A stretch of 6,052 nt of DNA from JALYIM01 sp040003205 (GTDB lineage: Bacteria; Acidobacteriota; Terriglobia; Terriglobales; Acidobacteriaceae). Made by a program: the position numbers and the translations under genes. Below the pieces are notes generated by a model. That model was not told the DNA's origin and did no database searches. It was given only the letters and a program-made list of their open reading frames with translations. The stretch covers positions 1-6,052 of the forward strand of contig JBDUDA010000193.1 of NCBI GenBank assembly GCA_040003205.1, written 5' to 3'. Below, piece by piece: positions 1-6,052 of the stretch; positions within the stretch are counted from its first letter, which is position 1, and each line of letters begins with the position of its first letter.

Positions 1-1
1 C

Positions 2-1732
2 AAATGGATTCCTGGCGAACATGCGCCCGGCGGCCCTTTGAGTCAGGTTGTGAAGTTGAAGTTTATTGCCGGCGGGCGGCCACTTGCGTGGAAACGCGAT
101 GATCTTGATATTTTCGTGTTTCACCTCGAAGTGCCGAGCGGAGTAAATGAAATAGAGGCTGACCTGGATTTTGCCTGCGTCGTTGGAGCCGAAGGTTTCA
201 GATCCGATGTCTGCTCTTCCCAGAACCAACTGGTGGTGAATTGGTGGGACGTTGTGCTGTATCCCACAAATCTGCCTAATGACGACGATCCCTTTACAGC
301 CAGCGTTCGATTGCCCGCGGGATGGAAATTCAGCACTGCGCTTCCAAAAGACCAGGAGCTCGCCGGCAACACAGTTGTGTATAAAACTGTCTCGCTCAAA
401 ACTCTAGTAGATTCCCCGCTTATCGCAGCCGAGCATTTGCGCGTGATTGCGTTGGGCGGGCGGCAACCGGCGGAACTGGATATATCCTCTGCGACGGCGG
501 AAGGTTTGGACCTTTCCGCGAAGCAGATTGATAATTTCAAGCGCCTGGTCGCTGAAGCTGAAGCCCTCTTTGATGGCCCTCGCTACCAGCATTACAACCT
601 GTTGCTCTCGTTAGGGGACGACATTGATCACTATACCCTCGAGCATTTCGAATCGAGCGAAAACCGCCTGCCGGGCAAAGGCCTTCTGGACGCCAGAATC
701 CTGCTCACGACTGCCAGCATGATTCCGCATGAATACATTCATTCGTGGAATGGCAAATACCACACTCCATCCGGTCTCGACATTAGAACTTATCAAGACC
801 CTATGAAGGCTTCACTCATCTGGGTGTATGAAGGACTCACTGATTATCTTGGTAACATTCTCACGGCTCGCAGCGGATTCTGGACGGAGGAACAGTTGGC
901 ACAGTCGCTTGCAATTGATGCCGCGCAGATGACCTATCACACCGGGCGGACCTGGCGGCCGCTGCAAGACACCACCGTGGGCGTGCAAATGCTCTACAAC
1001 TCGCCGAACGCGTGGTCTTCCGCTCGCCGGAATGCCGACTTCTATCCCGAAAGCGGGCTCATCTGGCTCGAAGCCGACACCATCATCCGCGAGCAAAGCC
1101 ACGGCCAGCGCACTCTAGATGACTTTTGCCGATTGTTTTTTGGTCCGGATGCGAATACCCGACCGTACAGCTTTGATGACGTGATGTCGGGCCTCAATCA
1201 GATTCAACCTTATGACTGGAAGAGCTTTTTCCGCACTCGTTTGGACTCGACCGATCCTCAACCACCGCTTGGTGGTCTGGAGCGCAGCGGGTGGAGGTTG
1301 ATCTATGACGATAAGAAATCAGAGTTGATTAGCGATATGGAACAGATCCATAAAATCGATCTTCTGTGGCCGGAATGGCAGAGGTGGAGCTTCTCTGATC
1401 TGCGCTATTCGATCGGCCTTCTTCTCCAGGACGATGGGACGGTACTGGACTCAGCGCCCGGCATGGCCGGCTACAACGCAGGCATCATGCCGGGCATGAA
1501 GTTGACTGCAATCAATGGTGCGCGATTTTCAATCGCCGCACTTGAAGATGCCGTGCGACGGACTGCAAATGGCAAGGCGCTGGAATTTGCCGTCGCCAAT
1601 GGAGCCGCTACCGGAATTCACAAATTGGATTATCGCCAGGGTTTGAAATACCCACATCTCGAGCGTGATGCTTCTCGTCCGGACATACTCCAGAAGATCG
1701 CTGCCCCTGCGGCGCATACCGGCGGTTCGTGA
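2..1732 (+). CDS. M61 family metallopeptidase (glycyl aminopeptidase-like) with PDZ region, 5'-truncated by window edge
   Basis: This is a zinc aminopeptidase-type enzyme of family M61. Residues are counted from the first complete codon at base 2. The frame has no stop back to the window edge, and codons before the TTG at 38 read KWIPGEHAPGGP, matching the family's conserved N-terminal KWIPGEHGP-type motif. The TTG at 38 is therefore internal and the true start lies upstream. Visible are 576 residues. The zinc motif HEYIHSW has H243, E244 and H247. The third ligand is E277 in WVYEGLTDY, 30 residues later, as expected for the HExxH...E arrangement. A conserved DFYPESGLIWLEAD segment follows, then a PDZ-like region at about 465-545 (GYNAGIMPGMKLTAING). 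Many relatives are exported, but any signal peptide is out of view. It is probably cotranscribed with the amidohydrolase that begins at its stop codon. The family call is firm; the physiological substrate is unknown. Confidence 0.93.
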   Translation, partial: KWIPGEHAPGGPLSQVVKLKFIAGGRPLAWKRDDLDIFVFHLEVPSGVNEIEADLDFACVVGAEGFRSDVCSSQNQLVVNWWDVVLYPTNLPNDDDPFTASVRLPAGWKFSTALPKDQELAGNTVVYKTVSLKTLVDSPLIAAEHLRVIALGGRQPAELDISSATAEGLDLSAKQIDNFKRLVAEAEALFDGPRYQHYNLLLSLGDDIDHYTLEHFESSENRLPGKGLLDARILLTTASMIPHEYIHSWNGKYHTPSGLDIRTYQDPMKASLIWVYEGLTDYLGNILTARSGFWTEEQLAQSLAIDAAQMTYHTGRTWRPLQDTTVGVQMLYNSPNAWSSARRNADFYPESGLIWLEADTIIREQSHGQRTLDDFCRLFFGPDANTRPYSFDDVMSGLNQIQPYDWKSFFRTRLDSTDPQPPLGGLERSGWRLIYDDKKSELISDMEQIHKIDLLWPEWQRWSFSDLRYSIGLLLQDDGTVLDSAPGMAGYNAGIMPGMKLTAINGARFSIAALEDAVRRTANGKALEFAVANGAATGIHKLDYRQGLKYPHLERDASRPDILQKIAAPAAHTGGS

Positions 1733-3540
1733 TGCCGCGCCGTAAAGCATGGCTCAGCCGTCGTACTGTGCTCCTGATGGCCTCGTTTGTTTTCACAGCT
1801 GCGATTTGTTCAGCGCAAGAAAAAGATCCTCCCGACGCCGTTCTTATCAACGGCAAAATCCTCACGGTGGATTCCCGCGACTCAATAGCGGAAGCCATTG
1901 CAATCAGGCATGGGAAAATAGTCGCGGTGGGATCGAACGCCGACGTGAAACGCCTGGTCGCCGACCGCACTAAGGTGATTGATCTGCACGGGAGGACCGT
2001 AACCCCTGGATTGATTGATAGCCACGGTCATTTCGCCAACGGCGGTTTGAACGAGTTATACGACGTGGACCTAACCCAGGCGTCGCAAATCGCAGAAGTT
2101 GTTGAAAAAGTTCGCGCTGGAGTCTCTAAGTTAAAACCCGGCGAGTGGCTGCAAGGAGATGGGTGGGACGAGGGGAAATTGCAAGAACGACGCTACATTT
2201 ACGCCGCTGACCTGGACGGTGTGTCGCCCAACAATCCGGTCTGGCTCACCCACACAACTGGACACTACGGAGTCGCCAACAGCTATGCCATAAAGCTGGC
2301 TCATCTCGAAGCTGCCACCGCGAGTCCTTCTGCTGGCACAATTGATAAAGACAGCAAAGGCCAGCCCACCGGCGTTCTCAAAGAATCGGCGATGTCACTG
2401 GTCACGGCCTTGATTGCCCCTGCGACTCCGCAAGAGGAGTACAAAGCAATTCTGCACGTGGTTGATGAGCTTCATCAGGAATGCATTACCTCGGTGAAGG
2501 ATGCCGACATCCGGCGGGATACCTGGGATTCTTACCGCAAGGTGCTCGAAGACGGAAAGCTGGATGAAAGAATTTTTGTACTCTGGCACGCCGGGACTAC
2601 GCTGGCTTCGGCCCAGCAAACTCTCGACGTTATCAATTCCCTACCGCGGCCGCCCAATTCACTAGGCGATGGAAGGTTGTTTTCAGGAGGAGCAAAGCTA
2701 TACATGGATGGCAGTGGCGGCGCACGCACGGCGTGGGTCTATCAGGAATGGAATAAGAATGGACGTGAAAAAGATGCCGGAAATTATGGCTATCCAACGA
2801 TTGATCCCGAGACCTACCGCCAGATGGTCCGTTTATTTCACAACGCAGGAGTGCATGTTGGCACGCACGCGATTGGAGATCGTGCGATTGACTGGGTCGT
2901 CGATACTTATGCGCAAGTATTAAGCGAGAAGCCAACGCCAGCTCTTCGCCACAGCATCATCCATGCCAACATACCGACGGATCATGCGATCGAAGTCATG
3001 GCCCGGTTGGAGAAAGACTTCGATGCCGGCTATCCCGAGTCGCAGGCTCCTTTCCTGTGGTGGTTGGGCGATACCTACGCCGGCAATTTTGGTCCTGAGC
3101 GGGCCGCCCGCCTGAATCCGTTCGACACTTATGTAAGAAAAGGGATTCATTGGGGAGGCGGGTCGGATTATTTTGTTACGCCTCTGGCCGCACGCTACGG
3201 GCTGTGGGCGTCGGTTGCGCGCGAGACAAGGAATAAGGTGTACGGCGCGACTCCGTTCGGAACTGCTGAATCGGTTGACATTCATAGCGCTCTTCGCTCC
3301 TACACCGGATGGGCTGCGAGACAGTTGTTTTTGGAGAATCGAATCGGATCCATTGAAACCGGAAAAGATGCCGACATCGCGGTTTGGGACCGTGATCCTT
3401 ACACCATCGCAACCGCCGACATTAAGAATCTGAGTTGCGAGATGACCCTTTTCAACGGAAAAATAGTTTTTCAATCCTCAAAAACCCCAATCACGGTTAG
3501 GTCAGAATTGTCCGAAGCTAAGACATCGGGAAACGAATAG
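1732..3540 (+). CDS. Exported amidohydrolase, YtcJ-like (amidohydrolase family 3)
   Basis: A metal-dependent hydrolase of the amidohydrolase superfamily, 602 residues from the ATG at 1732, which is the usual size for YtcJ-like proteins. An N-terminal signal is clear: basic MPRRKAWLSRR, a hydrophobic stretch to about residue 26, and a likely cleavage after A28 (CSA-Q). SRRTVLL loosely resembles a twin-arginine motif, so Tat export is possible. The metal-site HxH is H98/H100 in TPGLIDSHGHF. Next come the family-typical DGSGGARTAW at 326-335, HAIGD with H379, RHSIIH with H407 and H411, and GGGSD with D479. It ends with the C-terminal beta-sandwich segment IETGKDADIAVWDRDP. All expected metal-site motifs are present, so it should be active, probably periplasmic. 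The substrate cannot be read from sequence; relatives act on amide or cyclic C-N bonds. The ATG overlaps the upstream stop by one base. A GTG at 1729 is an alternative start adding one residue. GGCGG at 1721-1725 is a weak ribosome binding site, which suits coupling. Confidence 0.92.
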   Translation: MPRRKAWLSRRTVLLMASFVFTAAICSAQEKDPPDAVLINGKILTVDSRDSIAEAIAIRHGKIVAVGSNADVKRLVADRTKVIDLHGRTVTPGLIDSHGHFANGGLNELYDVDLTQASQIAEVVEKVRAGVSKLKPGEWLQGDGWDEGKLQERRYIYAADLDGVSPNNPVWLTHTTGHYGVANSYAIKLAHLEAATASPSAGTIDKDSKGQPTGVLKESAMSLVTALIAPATPQEEYKAILHVVDELHQECITSVKDADIRRDTWDSYRKVLEDGKLDERIFVLWHAGTTLASAQQTLDVINSLPRPPNSLGDGRLFSGGAKLYMDGSGGARTAWVYQEWNKNGREKDAGNYGYPTIDPETYRQMVRLFHNAGVHVGTHAIGDRAIDWVVDTYAQVLSEKPTPALRHSIIHANIPTDHAIEVMARLEKDFDAGYPESQAPFLWWLGDTYAGNFGPERAARLNPFDTYVRKGIHWGGGSDYFVTPLAARYGLWASVARETRNKVYGATPFGTAESVDIHSALRSYTGWAARQLFLENRIGSIETGKDADIAVWDRDPYTIATADIKNLSCEMTLFNGKIVFQSSKTPITVRSELSEAKTSGNE

Positions 3541-3683
3541 TGGGTGACAAATAAACAGACGATCTTAGTGAGGCTCCAGAGTTTTCCGGTTTGTAACGGA
3601 AGGTAACGCTCGCGGCGAAGATTTCAGAGAGATCAGTCAATTGTGCAAAACCAAGCAAGCTCTCGCCAGAAATTAATTCCACC

Positions 3684-3726
3684 GTAACAAACCCTTAACG
3701 TCCGTGAAACAGTCTCCTCTTACACT
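3684..3726 (+). promoter_or_regulatory. Candidate activator-box promoter: three 11-base-period repeats plus -10-like TACACT
   Basis: GTAACA (3684), TTAACG (3695) and GAAACA (3706) start exactly 11 bases apart, so they lie on one face of the helix. Nine bases after the third is TACACT (3721-3726), a 4/6 match to TATAAT. There is no good -35 at normal spacing. In Pho-type promoters a tandem box with 11-base period replaces the -35 close to the -10. The downstream gene is a phosphoesterase and the next is a PhoB/OmpR-type regulator, which fits. The repeats and spacing are seen directly; binding by a PhoB-like protein is inference. Confidence 0.4.
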
Positions 3727-3736
3727 GGCCACCTGT

Positions 3737-3743
3737 GGAGGAG
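3737..3743 (+). promoter_or_regulatory. Strong Shine-Dalgarno GGAGGAG that fixes the phosphoesterase start
   Basis: GGAGGAG lies 8 bases before the ATG at 3752, an ideal anti-16S match and spacing. It decides the start in favour of 3752 over the in-frame GTG at 3704. The GTG would prepend 16 residues to an otherwise normal signal peptide and would overlap the third upstream repeat. Confidence 0.85.
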
Positions 3744-4075
3744 ATGTTCTTATGGATCTAAATAATTCGACAAGCTGGAAATTGCGGGCGGCGGCACGTG
3801 TTAGCTTACTCGCTTTAGTGGCCCAGGCGATGGCGCCTGCTTTTGCCGCGGCGGAAACCAATTCACTCACCACCATAACTCCCATCAAACATGCGATCGT
3901 CATCATTGGCGAAAATCGTACATTCGATCATGTCTTCGCGACTTACAAACCTAAGAAGGGGCAGTCCGTCGATAATCTGCTGTCTAAGGGAATCGTCAAT
4001 GAAGATGGAACGCCAGGCCCGAACTTTGCCCTGGCGAGCCCGAGCAGCGCAGAGGACGATTTCGCGGATAAGTAT

Positions 4076-4078
4076 TAG
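4076..4078 (+). other. In-frame amber (TAG) codon splitting the phosphoesterase
   Basis: The codon series reads D-K-Y-stop-I-S-P-G-D-K, with no change of frame across it. Family members usually have a similar residue-x-LSP segment here, so a single substitution in a sense codon (for example CAG, TCG or TTG to TAG) explains it. There is no ribosome binding site near the downstream TTG at 4124 or the in-frame ATG at 4364, so an efficient restart looks unlikely. Confidence 0.9.
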
Positions 4079-4819
4079 ATCAGTCCCGGAGATAAAGCGC
4101 TCTACCCGAATCTTCCGACGCCATTGTCCGGAGGTCCGACCGCTGCCTACTTTCCAAGTATTCACGTAGCCAAGCAGTTTGAAAAAGGATTGCCCGAGAG
4201 CTATTACAAATTCCTAACAACGGGGGGCACCGGATTACCCGGCGGCGTCCCCGACACTCGAATTCCCAACGTAAATAATCTTCCGCCGGGGCCGTTTCAG
4301 TTGACGTCCGCAACACTTCCTTACGATTCTTACTCTGCGAGTCCGGTGCATCGCTTTTATCAGATGTGGCAGCAATTTGATTGCAACGCAAAGTACGCCA
4401 CCTCCGCGAACCCCAGCGGCTGCTTAGGTGATCTATTCCCCTGGGTTGAAGTCACCGTCGGTGCCGGGGCCAACGGCACATCGCAACCGCCGGACTTCAA
4501 CTTGCTTAGCACGCGCGAAGGCGGAACGGCGATGGGTTTCTACAACGTTCTAAAGGGTGATGCCCCCTATTTCAAAGCCCTGGCTGACAAGTACGCCATG
4601 AGTGACAACTTTCACCAGTCGTTCATGGGCGGCACGGGAGCTAATCACGTCATGTTAGGAACGGGCGATGCGATCTACTTCAGCGACGGCAACGGACACG
4701 CATCCAGACCTCCCAACAACAAACTTGTGGCGGCGGGATCTCCCAATGCCGGGGTCGTGAATGAGATCGAAAATCCTAATGCTCAACCCGGCACCAACAA
4801 TTTTTACATCGAAGATGGC

Positions 4820-4870
4820 TACGGCGGCGGTTCCTACGGCTCACCTTCCTATGGCGGTGGCACGTATAGC
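4820..4870 (+). repeat. Diverged direct repeat encoding a Gly/Tyr-rich insert in the phosphoesterase
   Basis: Bases 4820-4837 encode YGGGSY and bases 4850-4867 encode YGGGTY, 30 bases apart and joined by G-S-P-S. Codon third positions have diverged (TAC/TAT, GGT/GGC), so this is not a fresh duplication. It sits in a surface-loop-like part of the protein just before a conserved cysteine (SQCADF), so it is probably a tolerated loop expansion. Confidence 0.5.
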
Positions 4871-5749
4871 CAATGTGCCGACTTCGACGCTCCGGGTGTT
4901 AAGTCGGTAAGAAAGTATCTGGAATCGCTTCCTTACGATCCGAACTCCCGCTGTGCACCGGGACATTTTTATCTGCTGAACAACTACAACCCGGGCTATT
5001 ACGGGGATGGCAGGAATGCCTACGCCGACATCGGAAATCCGGCGCAGACAGTTTTCACAATTCCACCCTCATCGCTGCGCAACCTCGGCGATGAATTGCT
5101 CGAACATAAGATTTCGTGGAAATATTACGGCGAGCAGTGGAACGCCTATCTGGCCAATCCCGATGGCAATTACCTAACTCCAGACAATACCTACTGCAAC
5201 ATCTGCAATCCGTTCCAGTACTCAACTTCCATCATGACCGACCCTGCTGTCCGCTCCCAGCATTTGAAAGATACCGAAGACCTGTACGCGGACATCGCGA
5301 GCGGAAAACTTCCGGCAGTTTCTTACGTAAAACCGGACGGGTTCACTGACGGTCATCCCGCGTCCTCCAAACTCAACCTGTTCGAAGGATTCACGAAGAA
5401 GATCGTGGATGCGGTGAAAGCCAATCCATCACTGTGGAAAGACACCGCAATCTTCGTTACTTTCGATGAAGGCGGCGGATACTACGACTCCGGCTACATT
5501 CAGCCGCTCGATTTCTTCGGGGACGGCACGCGAATTCCAATTATTGTCGTGTCGCCCTTCGCCAAGCGCGGCCACATCTCTCATCAATACGGAGATCATG
5601 TGTCCATTTTAAAGTTCATCGAAGCAAACTGGGGTCTGCCACCTCTTACAGGTCGCAGCCGTGACAACTTGCCCAATCCGAAAGCCGACGAAACTAATCC
5701 TTACGTGCCAACCAATAAACCCGCGATCGGAGATTTAATGGATCTTTTC

Positions 5750-5854
5750 ATTTCGACTAGCTTTAACTCGGAACTTCGCCAACTTAAGCTGGCTCACCTC
5801 GGTGGGCCAGTTTTTTATTGGAGCCATGGCGAGAGTTCGCGCCCTCGACATTAA
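5750..5854 (+). other. Probable frameshifted C-terminal tail of the phosphoesterase (natural stop bypassed)
   Basis: After GDLMDLF the frame continues ISTSFNSELRQ and on to TAA at 5852. This tail is unlike the short DLFDF-type ends I know from the family. Restoring one base before 5750 (TTC-ATTTCGACTAG to TTC-GATTTCGACTAG) gives DLFDFD followed by TAG at 5758-5760. That stop would sit 28 bases before the terminator stem, the normal arrangement. The present tail instead encodes codons through the terminator hairpin and T-tract, which is strong evidence that it is not the original end. Confidence 0.65.
5789..5816 (+). terminator. Intrinsic (Rho-independent) terminator of the phosphoesterase unit
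   Basis: CTGGCTCAC (5789-5797) pairs with GTGGGCCAG (5802-5810) through nine base pairs, one of them a T.G wobble, around the four-base loop CTCG. Six T residues follow directly (5811-5816). The opposite strand has no matching T-tract, so it acts on + strand transcripts. It separates the phosphoesterase from the response regulator, which should therefore have its own promoter. Confidence 0.85.
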
Positions 5855-5878
5855 CAATTCATTGTCCTTTAACACTTG
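5851..5878 (+). repeat. 18-base-spaced direct repeat TTAACAnTT upstream of the response regulator
   Basis: TTAACAATT begins at 5851 and TTAACACTT at 5869, 18 bases apart. The gap between the terminator and the regulator start is short, so these repeats probably fall in the promoter region of that gene. They could be an operator, but I see no well-spaced -35/-10 pair. The core TTAACA resembles the TTAACG repeat upstream of the phosphoesterase; the spacing differs. Confidence 0.3.
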
Positions 5879-5929
5879 TTCCTTATCAGCAATATAGGAT
5901 GAGCGAATCGTTAGGTACAAACTCATTTC

Positions 5930-6052
5930 ATGAAGCCCACCATCTTTGTAGTCGAGGACGAAGTCGACATTTCGCGGCTCATACGGCTTCATCTGGAGCA
6001 AGTGGGATATTCGGTGCGAGAGTTTCCCAGCACTACGGGGGTTCTGTTTGAA
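5930..6052 (+). CDS. Response regulator receiver domain, PhoB/OmpR-like N-terminus, 3'-truncated by window edge
   Basis: The first 41 codons of a two-component response regulator. The protein starts MKPTIFVVEDEVDIS and continues RLIRLHLEQVGYSVREF. This is the classic receiver beginning: a hydrophobic first strand (TIFVV), the acidic Mg-binding residues E9 and D10, then helix 1 and a second strand (YSVREF). The phosphorylated aspartate, the conserved Thr/Lys and any output domain lie beyond the window. The start is well bounded: TAG at 5912-5914 is in frame upstream and no other start codon lies between. No strong Shine-Dalgarno is visible; AGG at 5913-5915 is too distant. The VVEDExDISRL pattern is typical of PhoB/OmpR-family regulators, but the DNA-binding domain is not visible, so the subfamily is inference. 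A phosphoesterase next door makes a phosphate regulator plausible. Confidence 0.85.
   Translation, partial: MKPTIFVVEDEVDISRLIRLHLEQVGYSVREFPSTTGVLFE

Larger units (their letters stand above)
3752..5854 (+). pseudogene. Secreted phosphoesterase (acid phosphatase AcpA / phospholipase C family), interrupted by in-frame TAG and 3' frameshift
   Basis: A large exported phosphoesterase. Residue numbers run from ATG 3752 and count the TAG as a codon. Residues 1-33 form a signal peptide (basic KLRAAAR, hydrophobic core, AFAAA cleavage region). IKHAIVIIGENRTFDH holds the metal-site E54-N55. GGTGANH holds T295, the likely nucleophile position (serine in Francisella AcpA). KPDGFTDGHP and VTFDEGGGYYD (D572/E573) supply further site residues, followed by RIPIIVVSPFAKRG and HVSILKFIEANWGL. 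Paired cysteines such as NTYCNICNP suit an extracytoplasmic protein. The frame is broken by TAG at 4076-4078 (codon 109), yet family-like sequence continues in the same frame on both sides. The tail after GDLMDLF is abnormal and reads through a terminator. A simple gene caller would give two genes, about 3752-4078 and 4124-5854. Translation stopping at TAG would leave E54-N55 on a 108-residue fragment without the rest of the active site. The damage could be real pseudogenisation or sequence error. Confidence 0.88.

Noticed and set aside
121..540. Minus-strand open frame inside the M61 gene
   Set aside because: Antisense shadow of conserved coding sequence with no domain and no plausible ribosome binding site.
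1756..1812. Lipoprotein signal at C26 of the amidohydrolase
   Set aside because: Isoleucine occupies the position before the cysteine, a poor lipobox; cleavage after the CSA segment fits better.
2920..3474. 184-codon open frame on the minus strand inside the amidohydrolase
   Set aside because: It lies wholly antisense to a well-supported conserved gene, has no recognisable domain and has arginine/serine-rich shadow-like composition.
3704..3706. GTG as the start of the phosphoesterase
   Set aside because: It has no ribosome binding site at proper spacing and overlaps a putative regulatory repeat, whereas ATG 3752 has GGAGGAG 8 bases upstream and begins a normal signal peptide.
4076..4078. 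TAG read as pyrrolysine or another recoded amino acid
   Set aside because: Pyrrolysine is confined to a few enzyme families and lineages unrelated to this protein, and no recoding structure is evident. A second independent defect at the 3' end fits decay or sequence error better.
4124..5854. A separate second gene starting at TTG 4124
   Set aside because: It is in the same frame as the upstream piece, has no ribosome binding site and begins in mid-domain. The two pieces together make one phosphoesterase.
5862..5900. Sigma-70 promoter from TTGTCC or TTGTTC with TATAGG or TTATCA
   Set aside because: Spacings of 11, 15 or 25 bases do not give a convincing pair. A promoter must be near here, but I cannot place it.
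5735..6001. Minus-strand 88-codon open frame across the terminator and regulator start
   Set aside because: It runs through the terminator hairpin and antisense to the receiver domain, and has no family resemblance.
5818..6051. Plus-strand frame overlapping the response regulator
   Set aside because: It is out of frame with the receiver coding sequence, and its product is unrelated to any family I recognise. The overlapping frame starting at 5930 has a clear receiver signature.

Overview
The window reads as ordinary bacterial chromosome: moderate GC content, densely packed genes, and every supported gene on the + strand. The gene families present are an M61 peptidase, an exported YtcJ-like amidohydrolase, a large secreted AcpA/phospholipase C-type phosphoesterase and a PhoB/OmpR-type response regulator. 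This mix and the protein style resemble Acidobacteriota (Terriglobia-like soil bacteria). That assignment is inferred from family resemblance only, since there is no rRNA or other phylogenetic marker here.

Layout. (1) Bases 2-1732 hold a peptidase family M61 protein with a zinc site and a C-terminal PDZ-like region. The reading frame is open to the left edge, so its N-terminus lies outside the window. (2) Bases 1732-3540 hold a secreted amidohydrolase of the YtcJ/amidohydrolase-3 type. Its ATG shares one base with the peptidase stop (TGATG), so the two form a translationally coupled pair. (3) Bases 3541-3751 are a 211-base intergenic region. It carries TAAC-type direct repeats, a candidate promoter and a very strong Shine-Dalgarno sequence. 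(4) Bases 3752-5854 hold a secreted phosphoesterase that looks complete in content but damaged in two places: an in-frame TAG at 4076-4078, and what looks like a one-base deletion near 5750 that bypasses the natural stop at 5758-5760. (5) A clear intrinsic terminator at 5789-5816 now lies inside the extended reading frame. (6) Bases 5930-6052 hold the first 41 codons of a response regulator, cut off by the right edge.

How the parts fit. The first two genes are probably one hydrolase transcript. The phosphoesterase is its own unit, with its own promoter region, ribosome binding site and terminator. Upstream of it are three 11-base-period repeats (GTAACA, TTAACG, GAAACA) just ahead of a -10-like TACACT. 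This arrangement resembles Pho boxes, and the next gene is a PhoB/OmpR-type regulator. A phosphate-starvation link is therefore an attractive inference, but not proven.

I found no RNA gene, CRISPR array, insertion sequence or convincing novel system. The items most worth checking are the two lesions in the phosphoesterase and the periodic repeats upstream of it.
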